Source of the DNA: Scenedesmus sp. ARA3
Lineage: Eukaryota > Chlorophyta > Chlorophyceae > Sphaeropleales > Scenedesmaceae
Direction of reading: 5' to 3'
Assembly (NCBI GenBank): GCA_004335835.1
Contig: RWJK01000547.1
Coordinates: forward strand, 1-23,646
DNA length: 23,646 nt
Positions 1 through 8,585 of the stretch are shown one piece after another. The notes below the pieces were generated by a model, which was not told the DNA's origin, searched no databases, and saw only the letters and a program-made list of their open reading frames with translations. The number at the start of each line of letters is the position of its first letter. The first letter of the stretch is position 1. Position numbers and translations under genes: made by a program.

Positions 1-300
1 TGCACCGCCCCGAACATGTCTGGGTGTAAACGCAGGAAATGCAGAAGTTTCCTACGCAACCCAAGTAGTGGGTAGCCATTGAGATGCATGCAACATGAAG
101 AGCAGCGGCTACCTACGCTGCTGCTGGTCTGCCAGGCCACCATTCCAGCACTGCAGCAGAGTGATTTGATTGGCATGAGTTGCAAATGCTGGTGCCTGGC
201 CTGGTAATCAGCCTGGCAGGACTTGCAGACCAGGCATTGTGCAGCGCTGTGCTGGCAAGCAACTGCAGGGCGCCTGCTGGCCAGTGCTGCAGGAGCGCAC
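1..300 (-). other. Intron or downstream exons of the DUF4460 gene, unresolved
   Basis: This stretch follows the donor at 300 of the minus-strand DUF4460 exon. A minus-strand open frame at about 1-75 reads GYPLLGLRRKLLHFLRLHPD, which could be a further exon. The acceptor (TAG near 31 or further upstream) is not strong. Nothing else is recognisable. Confidence 0.3.
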
Positions 301-380
301 CTGCTCGGCTGGGTAGTCAGTAAATAGGTCAGGATGCACGCGCTTGTACAGCTGCCGCAGTGCAGATTTGAGGTTCATAG

Positions 381-420
<40 letters not shown>

Positions 421-609
421 TCCAGCTGTACTGCTGAATGCCTGCTGCCCTGCAATGTCTGGTTGGTCCCGCCCTGCATCTGCCGTTGCTGGGAGGATCC
501 AGCCTAGTCTGCATCCAAGCTTCCAGGTGGGGCTGCTCTGCTGCAGCACTCGCAGCAGAAGGTTGCTTGTGCTGTAGCACGTTGAGGCCTGACGCAGTAC
601 CCCCGACAT
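301..609 (-). CDS. DUF4460 (TCAIM-like) mitochondrial protein, 5' exon, partial
   Basis: The exon runs from an ATG at 609 to a donor just after 301 (GAGCAG|GTGCGC on the minus strand), giving 103 codons in phase 0. The first ~60 residues are rich in Ser, Arg and Leu with no acidic residue before about residue 40, as in a mitochondrial presequence. A run of 13 Gln follows, then SALRQLYKRVHPDLFTDYP. This matches the start of the DUF4460 domain, a J-domain-like helix pair carrying HPD-[LF]-F that is found in the mitochondrial protein TCAIM and plant relatives. The rest of DUF4460 and any DUF4461 region must lie in exons beyond 300 and off the left edge. A weak candidate for more coding sequence is LLHFLRLHPDMF near 1-45 on the minus strand, but I could not prove a splice to it. 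The gene is head to head with the pseudouridine synthase gene. Family assignment rests on the short HPDLF region only; molecular function is unknown. Confidence 0.6.
382..416. repeat. CTG/CAG trinucleotide tract, poly-Gln in the DUF4460 protein
   Basis: About 12 tandem units, read as CAG on the minus (coding) strand, encode a run of 13 Gln (with one CAA). The run separates the targeting peptide from the DUF4460 domain. Confidence 0.95.
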
Positions 610-733
610 GCATACACTGCATACGCAACAAGTTCGGCAACTCCTGGATTCAACTGCCACTTCCTAAACGGCTAAAGGGTCTGAGAGGATTGATTGGGCC
701 AGCAGAAGCACGGTTGTGCGTGTCTCGTCCCAG

Positions 734-2241
734 CAAGGGTTGTTCTTCCGCCTCTTCAAATTCGCCACTGAGGCACGCCGAGGAGAGGATGTGCTGCAGC
801 ACACGCGCTGGTATCGGCGTTACCAGCAGATACTCAAGCAAATGAAGTTACGGGGAAGTGCCTAAACATCAGACGTACTGCTTGACCTGTACCTGACCTG
901 CAGCAACCGTCATTGACTGCCTGTGCCTAGGCCGTCAGATGTCGTGATGCAAGCACTGCTTCCCTCCTGCCATCATTACCTACTGCAAGCCAAACAGCAA
1001 GCTGGGTACCGTTCAGCACAGCCGGCAGCCAGGCGACAGCAACTTTGCCTTGCCAGGGCTGCTGCTGCTGCTCCCAGCAGCAGCATGGCAGCCAATGTGC
1101 CGGCTGCAGCTGCAGAACAACCCCTCAGCTGGTCACCACATGCAGCAGTGTCTCATTTTTTAGCAGCTGGCAGAAACTGGAGGGTGAGCATACACGGCAG
1201 CTGACCTTCAGGCTGCTGTTTCTGCGCCACCTTTCTGCCCCCTCATTGGTGTCAATTGTGTCAGACGTGTCACTGTACTACAGCCTGACTTGCAAGCCTT
1301 AGCGCTGTGTCCTGAGAATTGTTATGCATGTGTGGGTTTCTGCCGGTCATGCAGCGTAGCAACACATGGTATGAACGTGCCTGTGCTGCCTTCACTGCTG
1401 GGGCCTGCAGGCAGTGGAGGCATACTACATCAGCCTTGTGGCTGGCAGGGCGTCACTGGCAGACATTGGACTGGCACCCGCAGGCGCAGCACCAGCAGCA
1501 CCAAGTGACAAGCCAACCAGCTGCCAGGTGGAGCAGCAGCCGCAGGAATACGGCCTAGAAACCAGTGCTGAGGCACGGGCAGCAGACGGACCACACGCTG
1601 CTGATGATGCTCAGCAGCGGCAGCAGCTGCAGCGCAGGACTTTCAAGGTGACTGGGAGGCATGTGGCACGTGGGCGTCACTGATGCGGCTGATGGTGGTG
1701 TGGCAGCATGTGCAACTGTTTATTGCTTGTACATTGACTCCTCAACACAATCATGACGCGCAGCCCAAGCAGCAGCTTCACACTGACTGCTCTACACTCC
1801 AGCAAGACCAATTCGCGCTGATAACAATTCCTTTTCTGCAGTTTTGCAGCCCAGCTGACATTGTCGTCTGCCAACCTTGTTGGCTGCCGAAGGTGCATGT
1901 GTCCTACCTGGGCAGCAGCTTTGCAGGCTGGATGCGCCAGCCAGGCCGGCAGACAGTGGACGGCACGCTCGCTGCTGCGCTGGCTGCTGCCGGCCTGGCA
2001 GACACCCCGCCTGGCTTCAAAGACAGCAGCGGTAGGGCCAAGCGCAAGGCAGCACGAGCAGAGAGGCGTGCAAACAAGCGGGCAGGGGCAGCGGCCGGTG
2101 TGCGCCCAGGTGCAGCAGGCATCGCTGGGCAGGACAGGCATGGGCAGCAGCAGCAGCAGCAGCTGGTCATTGGAAGCGGTGGTGACGCTGCTGCTGCTGC
2201 TGCTGCTGCTGAGGATCATGAGGGAGGCGCAGCGCTAGGCG

Positions 2242-2278
<37 letters not shown>

Positions 2279-2962
2279 GGGTGTGCAGCAGCTGCCGAGC
2301 ATCAACTGTGGCGGCCGCACAGACGCTGGCGTGACTGCAGTGGGACAGGTGTGTGGCGTGTGCAGCAGCATCAACGGCAGCCCTGCTGCTGATCATCCCA
2401 GTTCATACTTGTGCAAGAACAGATGTGGATGTACTCTGCTGCATGCACAGGCAGGCAGTTCGTGTCACTTCTGCCTGTCGTGTACTGTTTGCTGTCTCAG
2501 CGACTAAGTTTGCATTTGCGGTCTAGTCAAAAGTGACAGCACTAGATTTGAGTGCTGACATGGCCCGCTGCTGCTGCTGCCTCAGGTGATCTCCTTCTAC
2601 ACCTGGCAGCAGCGCCTAGGCCCTGCTCAGCTGCAGGAAGCAGTCAACCAGCAGCTGCAGGCAGCCATACCAATCAAGCAGCCACTAAGCAGCAGCAGCA
2701 GCAGCAGCAGCACTGAGGTGCTGGCCCCCAGTTGCCAGGCTCGCGTGTGGCATGTTGCTGCGGTTGAGCGTGAGTTTCATGCCACCTTCAGTGCACACTG
2801 GCGGCGCTATGTGTACCTGCTGCCACTCAGGCAGCAGCAGCAGCAGCAGCAGCATGCGTCAGATGCTCTGCTGCCACGGTTCACAGACGAACTGACAGCA
2901 GCACTGCAGCAGCCAGCACAGCAGGCAGCAGCGCGGGAGGCCCAGACACAGCAACAAGACTG

Positions 2963-2996
<34 letters not shown>

Positions 2997-3614
2997 TTGT
3001 CAGCAGCTCTGCAGGCAGCTGATGTAGACCCTGCCATAGTGAATGCCCTGCTGCAGCAGCTGCAGGGCAAGCAGATCAACTACTATGCTTACGCACGTGA
3101 CACGCCACGCGGCAAGGACTGTGAGTGCACGCTGCATGTAGCACGCGCAAGCCTGGTGCACCTGCCAGCAGCAGCTGCTGCTAGTCAGGAACACCTGCAG
3201 CAGCAGCATCCTGAGGCAGCAGCCGGTGCAACAGACAAAGACGAACAGCAGCAGGGGCAGCAGCAGCAGCAGCAGCAGGGTGCGCCCTGCCTGTGCATTG
3301 AGCTGGCTGGGGACCGCTTCCTGCGGCGCATGGTGCGCGTGCTGGTGGCAACAGGAGTCAGGGAGGCCCTGTTGCTGCAGCAGGCCCAGGCTGCTGCTGG
3401 TGCGGGCACTAGCACTGATGATGACTCATTAGCAGATGTCGTGCCGGGATTAACAGCAGCAGCAGCAGCAGCTGCTGGTGGTGGTGCCAGCGGCCAAGCA
3501 GGCGGCTCATCTGGCTTGCAGGCATTGGTGGCACTAGCAGACAGCATGGACAGGCAGGCCACTGCACCTCCTGCGCCTGCACTGGGGCTGTGCTTTGCTG
3601 CTGTGGGGTACTAG
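734..3614 (+). CDS. tRNA pseudouridine synthase, TruA family
   Basis: This enzyme isomerises uridine to pseudouridine in tRNA, in the manner of TruA/Pus1/Pus3. Exons with matching phases are 734-857, 1164-1183, 1411-1647, 1893-2348 and 2586-3614, together 621 codons plus TAG. Exon 4 has the TruA start, VHVSYLGSSFAGWMRQPG, and the catalytic motif GGRTDAGV, with the nucleophile Asp at codon 2322-2324. Exon 5 has EFHATFSAHWRRYVYLLPL, a TruA substrate-binding strand, and DRFLRRMVRVLVATGVREAL, the C-terminal TruA motif. Poly-Ala, poly-Ser and poly-Gln insertions swell the two catalytic exons. Exons 1-3 give an N-terminal extension containing FFRLFKFATEARRGEDV and YYISLVAGRASLADIG, which I do not recognise; the 20-nt exon 1164-1183 (ttttttag|...|GTGAGC) is inferred from phase. 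No ATG is found in exon 1, so the true start lies upstream, inside or beside the divergent DUF4460 5' region. The acceptor chosen for exon 1 is tgtctcgtcccag. Family is certain; the subfamily (cytosolic, nuclear or organellar) is open. Confidence 0.9.
2245..2277. repeat. (CAG)11 tract, poly-Ala in the TruA-like protein
   Basis: Eleven uninterrupted CAG units are read in the GCA frame as Ala, just upstream of the catalytic GRTDAG segment. A shorter poly-Ala run coded by GCT lies about 40 bp before it, so the two Ala runs use opposite repeat orientations. Confidence 0.95.
2964..2993. repeat. (CAG)10 tract, poly-Gln in the TruA-like protein
   Basis: Ten CAG units plus a CAA encode Gln in the last exon, within an already Gln/Ala-rich insertion between the RRYVY strand and the INYYAYARDTP segment. 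Confidence 0.95.
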
Positions 3615-4499
3615 TGACTGCCAGTGCTTGGTCTGACCTGAGTCATGTTGTTCCTTATTCTCTGCCGGACGAGCCTGTCACTGGCTGCCCAAACGGGCTT
3701 GTGTAACCTCAATTTATTACACCCTTTAATTTGGTGGTTGAGTTCTGCTGATATTCTTAGTGGCTGGGTGGGTGATCACCAGCCCAGCCTGGCTGGACCA
3801 AGGCCTGGTCACCACCGGTATCGTACTAGTAGCACCTTGAGCCAAACAGTAACCGGAGCTGGTGCGTGCTGCCTCCGTCCTCAAGTGTCTTACTTTAAAA
3901 AGTGGATGAATGACCCATGATCACCTGCAAAGCAACACACGGCATTGCAGAACAGGACTGCAGACTCTGCGCTGCACCTGCGTCTGCAGTCTCAGTGAGA
4001 CTGGCAGTGCAGAGCCCTTCAATTGGCCGTCCACAGCCGTGGCAGCAGGCAAAAGAGAGCGGCAATGCATCAACACCCAACAAACGAAAGTTTTGTGAGC
4101 AGCGCAGCCACTTCTATCACAGCAGCGCACACTTCAGAGCAAGCAGTACACAGTGTGTACTACACACCACCTTGTCGCGCGCAAAGGATCTTTAGCAAGC
4201 CAACATACGCACATTTAGTCAACATCAAGCATTTCCGTTGGCTTTTCGCGTTCTGCAGCATGCGTCTGGCCGGAGAGGGTTCAGAGGCCCAAGGGTTTTT
4301 CGAGGGATCTCATGCCGATGGCCCGAAAAGGGGGCTCGCACAGCCTCATTGGGATGTTGCAGGCGTCCAGTACGGTGATCTAGCAACCACATCAGCGGCA
4401 GCTAAACCAGCAGGCCACAATGCTCGCAGCACGCACAGCCAACCCCTGCCTGGCACGCAAGACCACAAGTGCGTAGAAAAGACTATTAATCACTAGATA
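3615..4499. other. Intergenic region between the TruA-like gene and psaO
   Basis: This holds the 3' UTR of the TruA-like gene and the upstream region of psaO. A 24-bp imperfect palindrome centred on GGTGATCACC lies at 3764-3787. Open frames here, the longest being 157 codons at 4023-4496, have no recognisable domain and no convincing splice partners. I see no gene. Confidence 0.5.
3702..3706 (+). terminator. TGTAA polyadenylation signal of the TruA-like gene
   Basis: TGTAA lies about 90 bp after the stop codon. TGTAA is the usual polyadenylation signal in chlorophyte nuclear genes. The 3' end itself is inferred. Confidence 0.55.
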
Positions 4500-6403
4500 A
4501 TGGCCTTTTATGCTGCCGATCGTGCCTGCAGCACTCTTGACAAGCCGATCACAGGAGACCATGCCAGCTCGCTCAAGCCGCTTGGACTGCGTCTCACAGC
4601 AGCTCCTTGGTTCATGCAGGGTCTGCAGTGCGCGCCGCCCCTGCCTCTCGCCGCGCAGTGGTCGTGAGGGCGTGAGTACCCACTGGCAGCAGCATCAGCA
4701 GCAGGACACTTCCACCAACAGATCAGATGCAGCACAGCATGGCAGCAGCATGAGAACGCCTTCAGCTCTTTGCAGTAGCTTAGCATGAAGCAAAGGACGC
4801 TGTTTGAGCAGCCTCAGCGGTGCTTCTGCTTGAGGAGCCGCAGCACTGCTCAGTGAAGCTCAGCTGCTGTCCTATGCGTGCATGGGGCCCAATCTGACTG
4901 GCTGTCCTGTGCTGGCGTGTCGTGTGTGCTGCAGCGGCACCCCCTACCCTAGCGACTGGATCAAGAAGGACCCCCTGGTGCCCGTGCTGGGCTTCCTGGG
5001 GTGAGTCACGCAGCAGCAGCTGCAGCGGCGGCGGCAGTGCCCCAGTCTTGATACAGCACGGCAGCAGAAAGCAGCGGCAGATCACTACTGTGCAGCAGGT
5101 CAACCAGCACGTGGTACAGCATGGCATGGCTGTTGGGGCAGAAGTGAGCCGCTCAGGCTGGCACTGACCAGCGGCTCACTGCCATGCATGGGGCAGCAGG
5201 GGCACCATGTGGCATTGCAGTGTCGCGAGCGACAGCGACACCAGCAGTATCAGCAGTGATTGCACTCCTGCAGTCACCTACACGCTGCAGCATCAACAGC
5301 TAAGTCAGCCGAGTGCCACATTGTGTCAGCAGTATTCCAGCCGCCTGGTCCCCTCCGATGTGGCGCACCTGCACATGCACAGCTTGGGCCACAAGCCATG
5401 TGCACAGCTGACCTGCTCTCTTCATGTGCTGCGCCTGCGCCTCTTTCACCTCACCCTCAGCTGGACCATCCCCAGCAACATCCCCGTGAGCGCCTTTGGC
5501 GGCCAGAGCCTGTTTGGCCTGTTCACCGCCAGCATCGGCGAGGAGCTGGCCAAGTTCCCCCAGGGCCCATCCATCGATGACCCCTTCTGGTGAGAGCAGT
5601 TGCGGCAGCGGCGGGGCTGTCAGCCAACTGCAGCACTGGTGCATTTTCTGCAGTGCGCACATGTGCGGAGACGGATGTCCAGCCAGCTATGCTGAGCCAC
5701 TGTTACTCTCTTTTTGGGGTATACCACAACAGCTGAACTTTCTGGTTTGGTATGCTGACGCTGTGCTTGTCTTTAACCACCTGCTGCTGCATTGCAGGCT
5801 GTACCTGCTGACCTGGCACATGGGTGAGTTGACATGCTGGCTGACAGCACATGCTTGGCAACGATTGCAGCAGCTGCATGTGCTATGCAGCGGCTATGGT
5901 GGCGTGCGTGGCAGTCTAGCATTGAATTTGCCCAAGCAGCAGCACGCCATCACAAGCGCTGAGGCTTGCGTAGCCTAGGAGCATCGTTTGTTACTATTGC
6001 TGTCTCATGGTGTTCGCAACTCCAGCTTGAGCTGACATGCCTCTGTCCTTTGTGCCTGCAGGTCTGTTTGCATGCATCTTCTGGGGCCAGATCGGCGTGC
6101 AGGCCAGGTGCGCGGCTGGCATGCCTTGCCCTTGCCGCTGGGCGGCAGCAACAGCAGTATGCACATAGCCGAAGCAGCCGCCGTCATGCTTGATTATGTG
6201 CGGCGGTCATGCAATGTCCTAACACCAGCCTAGTTTGCGCCGCTCTGGATACACGGAGACAGCATTGCACGCAGCTGTGCTAGTGACTGCTGTTTGTGGG
6301 CGCAGTGCAGATCACCTTATTCATGTGCACTCACCCTTTTCATGTGCCACCTGCCACTCTGCTGCGTATCTGTTCTGCCCACAGGAAGCAGGGCTACCTG
6401 TGA
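4500..6403 (+). CDS. PSAO: Photosystem I subunit O (PsaO), plastid precursor
   Basis: PsaO is a small thylakoid membrane subunit at the PSI side that docks mobile LHCII in state transitions. Exons in matching phase are 4620-4671, 4935-5000, 5461-5589, 5798-5823, 6062-6107 and 6385-6403, with stop TGA at 6401. A first exon 4500-4521 (ATG in the context ataATGGCC) joins in frame across a 98-bp intron and gives 119 residues, but this first exon is tentative. The transit peptide ends around SRRAVVVRA. The mature part has YPSDWIKKDPLVPVLGFLGW, IPSNIPVSAFGGQSLFGLF, SIGEELAKFPQGPSIDDPFW, LYLLTWHMGLFACIFWGQIG and the C-terminus VQARKQGYL. Order and spacing follow PsaO throughout: two membrane helices and the conserved SIG-EELAKFP and GQIGVQ-RKQGY segments. 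Introns make up most of the locus, and exons of 26 and 19 nt are notable. Donors are almost all GTGAG or GTGCG. Identity is firm; the exact translation start is not. Confidence 0.92.
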
Positions 6404-7214
6404 ACTATGGCGGTGGTGCAGACTCGGCCATTTTTGTCCTAGAGCAGCAGCAGCAGTCTCCGGTGTACGTCTTGGTGTGTGGAGCACATGGCTTGGCCTG
6501 CGCGGCCACAGCCTTGTTGGCCACTGCCAGGGGTGTCTTTTGACCCGAGGAGGTGCACTGTGCACCTGTATGCAGTCGTGCCACTGTGAATGTGAGCTCG
6601 ACTAGTCCATGTCGCTGTAACATACTCGTGTGTCAACTCAGTGGGAACTGGTTTACGGAGGCCCCTCAGCTGGAACTCTTGGTTGAGTGCATCCTGGAGC
6701 GCCCGGCATGCATCAGGCGTGCCTTGCATGCTCGAAAAGGAAATGAAGGCGCTAAGGCTGCTGATACATTGTTATGGCTGGTGACTGCCACTTACTCTAA
6801 TGACACCAAGTCAGCCAGTGGATGGAGGGCTAAGCAGGATGCACTGACTTGCGAGGATGCCCCTGTGATTTTACAACGAAGACTACATGCATCAGGTCAC
6901 CGTGGCCACATGATCACCCTGGCAGGGAGTCGCCAACAAATCGTAACAGATGTCAACAGACACCTAATCTACAGCCAGCATGGGTTTGGGCACTTGATGT
7001 CGGAGCGGGTGTTCCGCGGCATTAAATGCTTGATATGGAAATTGATTGATACCTGATATCTAAGCGAAGCCCTGGCTGTGACACAGCACCGCAGAGTTGC
7101 GTGAACGTTTGAACTCAAGAAGCGGGCTGATTGCTTTGCGCAAGTCGAAGGTGTGCATCCACTGCGTCAATTTCAATTACACATACCTTCTACACTGATT
7201 GACCAGTTGAAAGG
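6404..7214. other. psaO 3' UTR and intergenic gap
   Basis: The first ~230 bp are probably psaO 3' UTR. The remainder is the upstream region of the Tudor-like gene and is somewhat richer in A and T than the exons. A 167-codon plus-strand open frame at 6553-7056 lacks low-complexity runs but matches no family I know, and its first codons would overlap the presumed psaO 3' UTR, so I do not call it. Confidence 0.45.
6616..6620 (+). terminator. TGTAA polyadenylation signal of psaO
   Basis: TGTAA lies about 210 bp after the psaO stop codon, on the same strand, as expected for a chlorophyte 3' UTR. Confidence 0.5.
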
Positions 7215-7857
7215 ATGAGTACACCAACCAAGAGGACAACTCCACGGAAGCAGCCCAAGACGCCACCTCGCAGCCCAGGACCATGCCCATACAAGGTTTG
7301 CAACTTTTTGACCTAGTTCACCGTGTCGGGGCCCGGCAGGGTATGCATACCTGTGCCAGGAGAGCTCTCACTGCAGCAGCAGCAGCAGCAGCAGCAACTG
7401 CATGCAAGGGGCGCTGCAAAACTGCGATGTTAACGTCACAGCTACACAAGCAGCATCGCATGATGGTGTAAAAGGTTGAACAGTATGTGCTGTGCTACCT
7501 AGCTGGCTCTGGCGACTCCTGCGCAATGCAGCTTTTGACAAGCTTAGCAGCTTGCCCGCGAGCCATCATCAGCGTTCAGCGTCGAAGTGCTCACTCTCCG
7601 CGGCTGCATGCGACCTGCAGCAGCACCTCTCCTGACCACAGACAAATCAACCAAACTGCCTGCACGTGCGTTGTGTTCGCCTTGCACCTGCGGTCACCTC
7701 ACCAACTGCCGCGTGCTGCTTGCAGGGGCAGCAGCTGCTGGTGCCTGGCGAGGTCTTCCAGCAGCAGGAGGCCTTCTCTGCAGTGGTCAAGGGCTGGAAC
7801 GGCAAGCGCACCGACCAGCTGCTGGTCAAGTTTGACGACGGCACACAGGTGCGGCCG

Positions 7858-7900
<43 letters not shown>

Positions 7901-8585
7901 ACTTGCAGCCTTAGACGAGGCATACTGCATTGGGTTCGCAATGGAGCAGTGGTGGCGTGCAGAGCAGCGAATCTGTAGCAGTGCCCCTCACCCCTTTGTT
8001 TTGATGTTGCCGATGGTTGGTTACATCTGTTGATGATGGTGACGCTCCCGGTGCTGTGTGTCCCTGCAGTACTGGTTCCCTGAAGCTGACGTGCTGCAGT
8101 GGATGGGCGACAGTGACACCTCAGCGCGAGGCGTGCAGCTCACACACAGCAGCCCAGCAGCAGCAGCTGACACAACCAGCACGCCACGCCGCACCACGCG
8201 GCAAGCAACAGCTGCTGCCACCGCTGCTGTCAGCAGCGGCCGGCGCAAGCAGCAGCGAGCTACACAAGAGGAGGACGAGTTCGAGTCCAGCGATGACGAG
8301 GACAGCGCCGCAACAGCAGCGACAGCAGACGAGGTCTTTGACATGCCGCTGTTTCAGCAGCAGCCGTCGCAGCCGCCGCTCAGCCGCCGGCAGCGTGTGC
8401 GGGGCTTTGACGAGGCCACCAGTGAGGCTGTGGTGGCTGCTGGCGTGCTGCTGGCGCTGCTGGTGATGGCTGCTGCTGTGTGGCTGGCGCGCTGGCCTGC
8501 GCATGAGCTGGAGTCGTGCCTTGATGGGCTGTGGGCGCTGTCTGCTGATGTGCGGGAGAAGCTGCGGGCGCGCTCGCTGGTGTGA
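7215..8585 (+). CDS. Tudor-like domain protein with C-terminal membrane segment
   Basis: Three exons, 7215-7295, 7726-7848 and 8070-8585, all join in phase 0 and give 239 residues. Residues 1-27 are basic and Ser/Thr/Pro-rich (TKRTTPRKQPKTPPRSP), like a DNA- or chromatin-binding tail. About residues 30-85 resemble a Tudor/Agenet-type barrel: LLVPGEVF, then FSAVVKGWNGKR, then LLVKFDDGTQYWFPEADV, the FDDG-turn plus aromatic strand being typical. Residues 108-134 are basic and Thr/Ala/Arg-rich, and 135-147 are acidic (EEDEFESSDDED, possible CK2 sites). A hydrophobic helix follows at about 187-208 (VVAAGVLLALLVMAAAVWLA) with a 31-residue tail. There is no N-terminal signal peptide. By analogy with the lamin B receptor, whose N-terminus is a Tudor domain, an inner-nuclear-membrane role is conceivable. 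That is inference, and the family is not identified. Intron 2 starts beside a (CTG)13 tract. Confidence 0.75.
7861..7899. repeat. (CTG)13 tract just after a 5' splice site
   Basis: Thirteen CTG units on the sense strand begin 12 bases inside intron 2 of the Tudor-like gene, directly after donor GTGCGGCCGCTA. If the intron were retained, the tract would be read as poly-Leu followed by an early stop at 7912-7914. Confidence 0.95.

Noticed and set aside
4023..4496. 157-codon plus-strand open frame upstream of psaO
   Set aside because: No motif or family resemblance, and overlapping frames of similar length occur on both strands, as expected by chance in GC-rich DNA.
6553..7056. 167-codon plus-strand open frame between psaO and the Tudor-like gene
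   Set aside because: No known domain, unusual composition, and its first part coincides with the likely psaO 3' UTR and TGTAA signal. It cannot be excluded as a lineage-specific gene.
7296..7725. Possible extra exon in the Tudor-like gene intron 1
   Set aside because: Exons 1 and 2 join in phase 0 without it, and the frames here (including a short poly-Ala run near 7375) show no domain.
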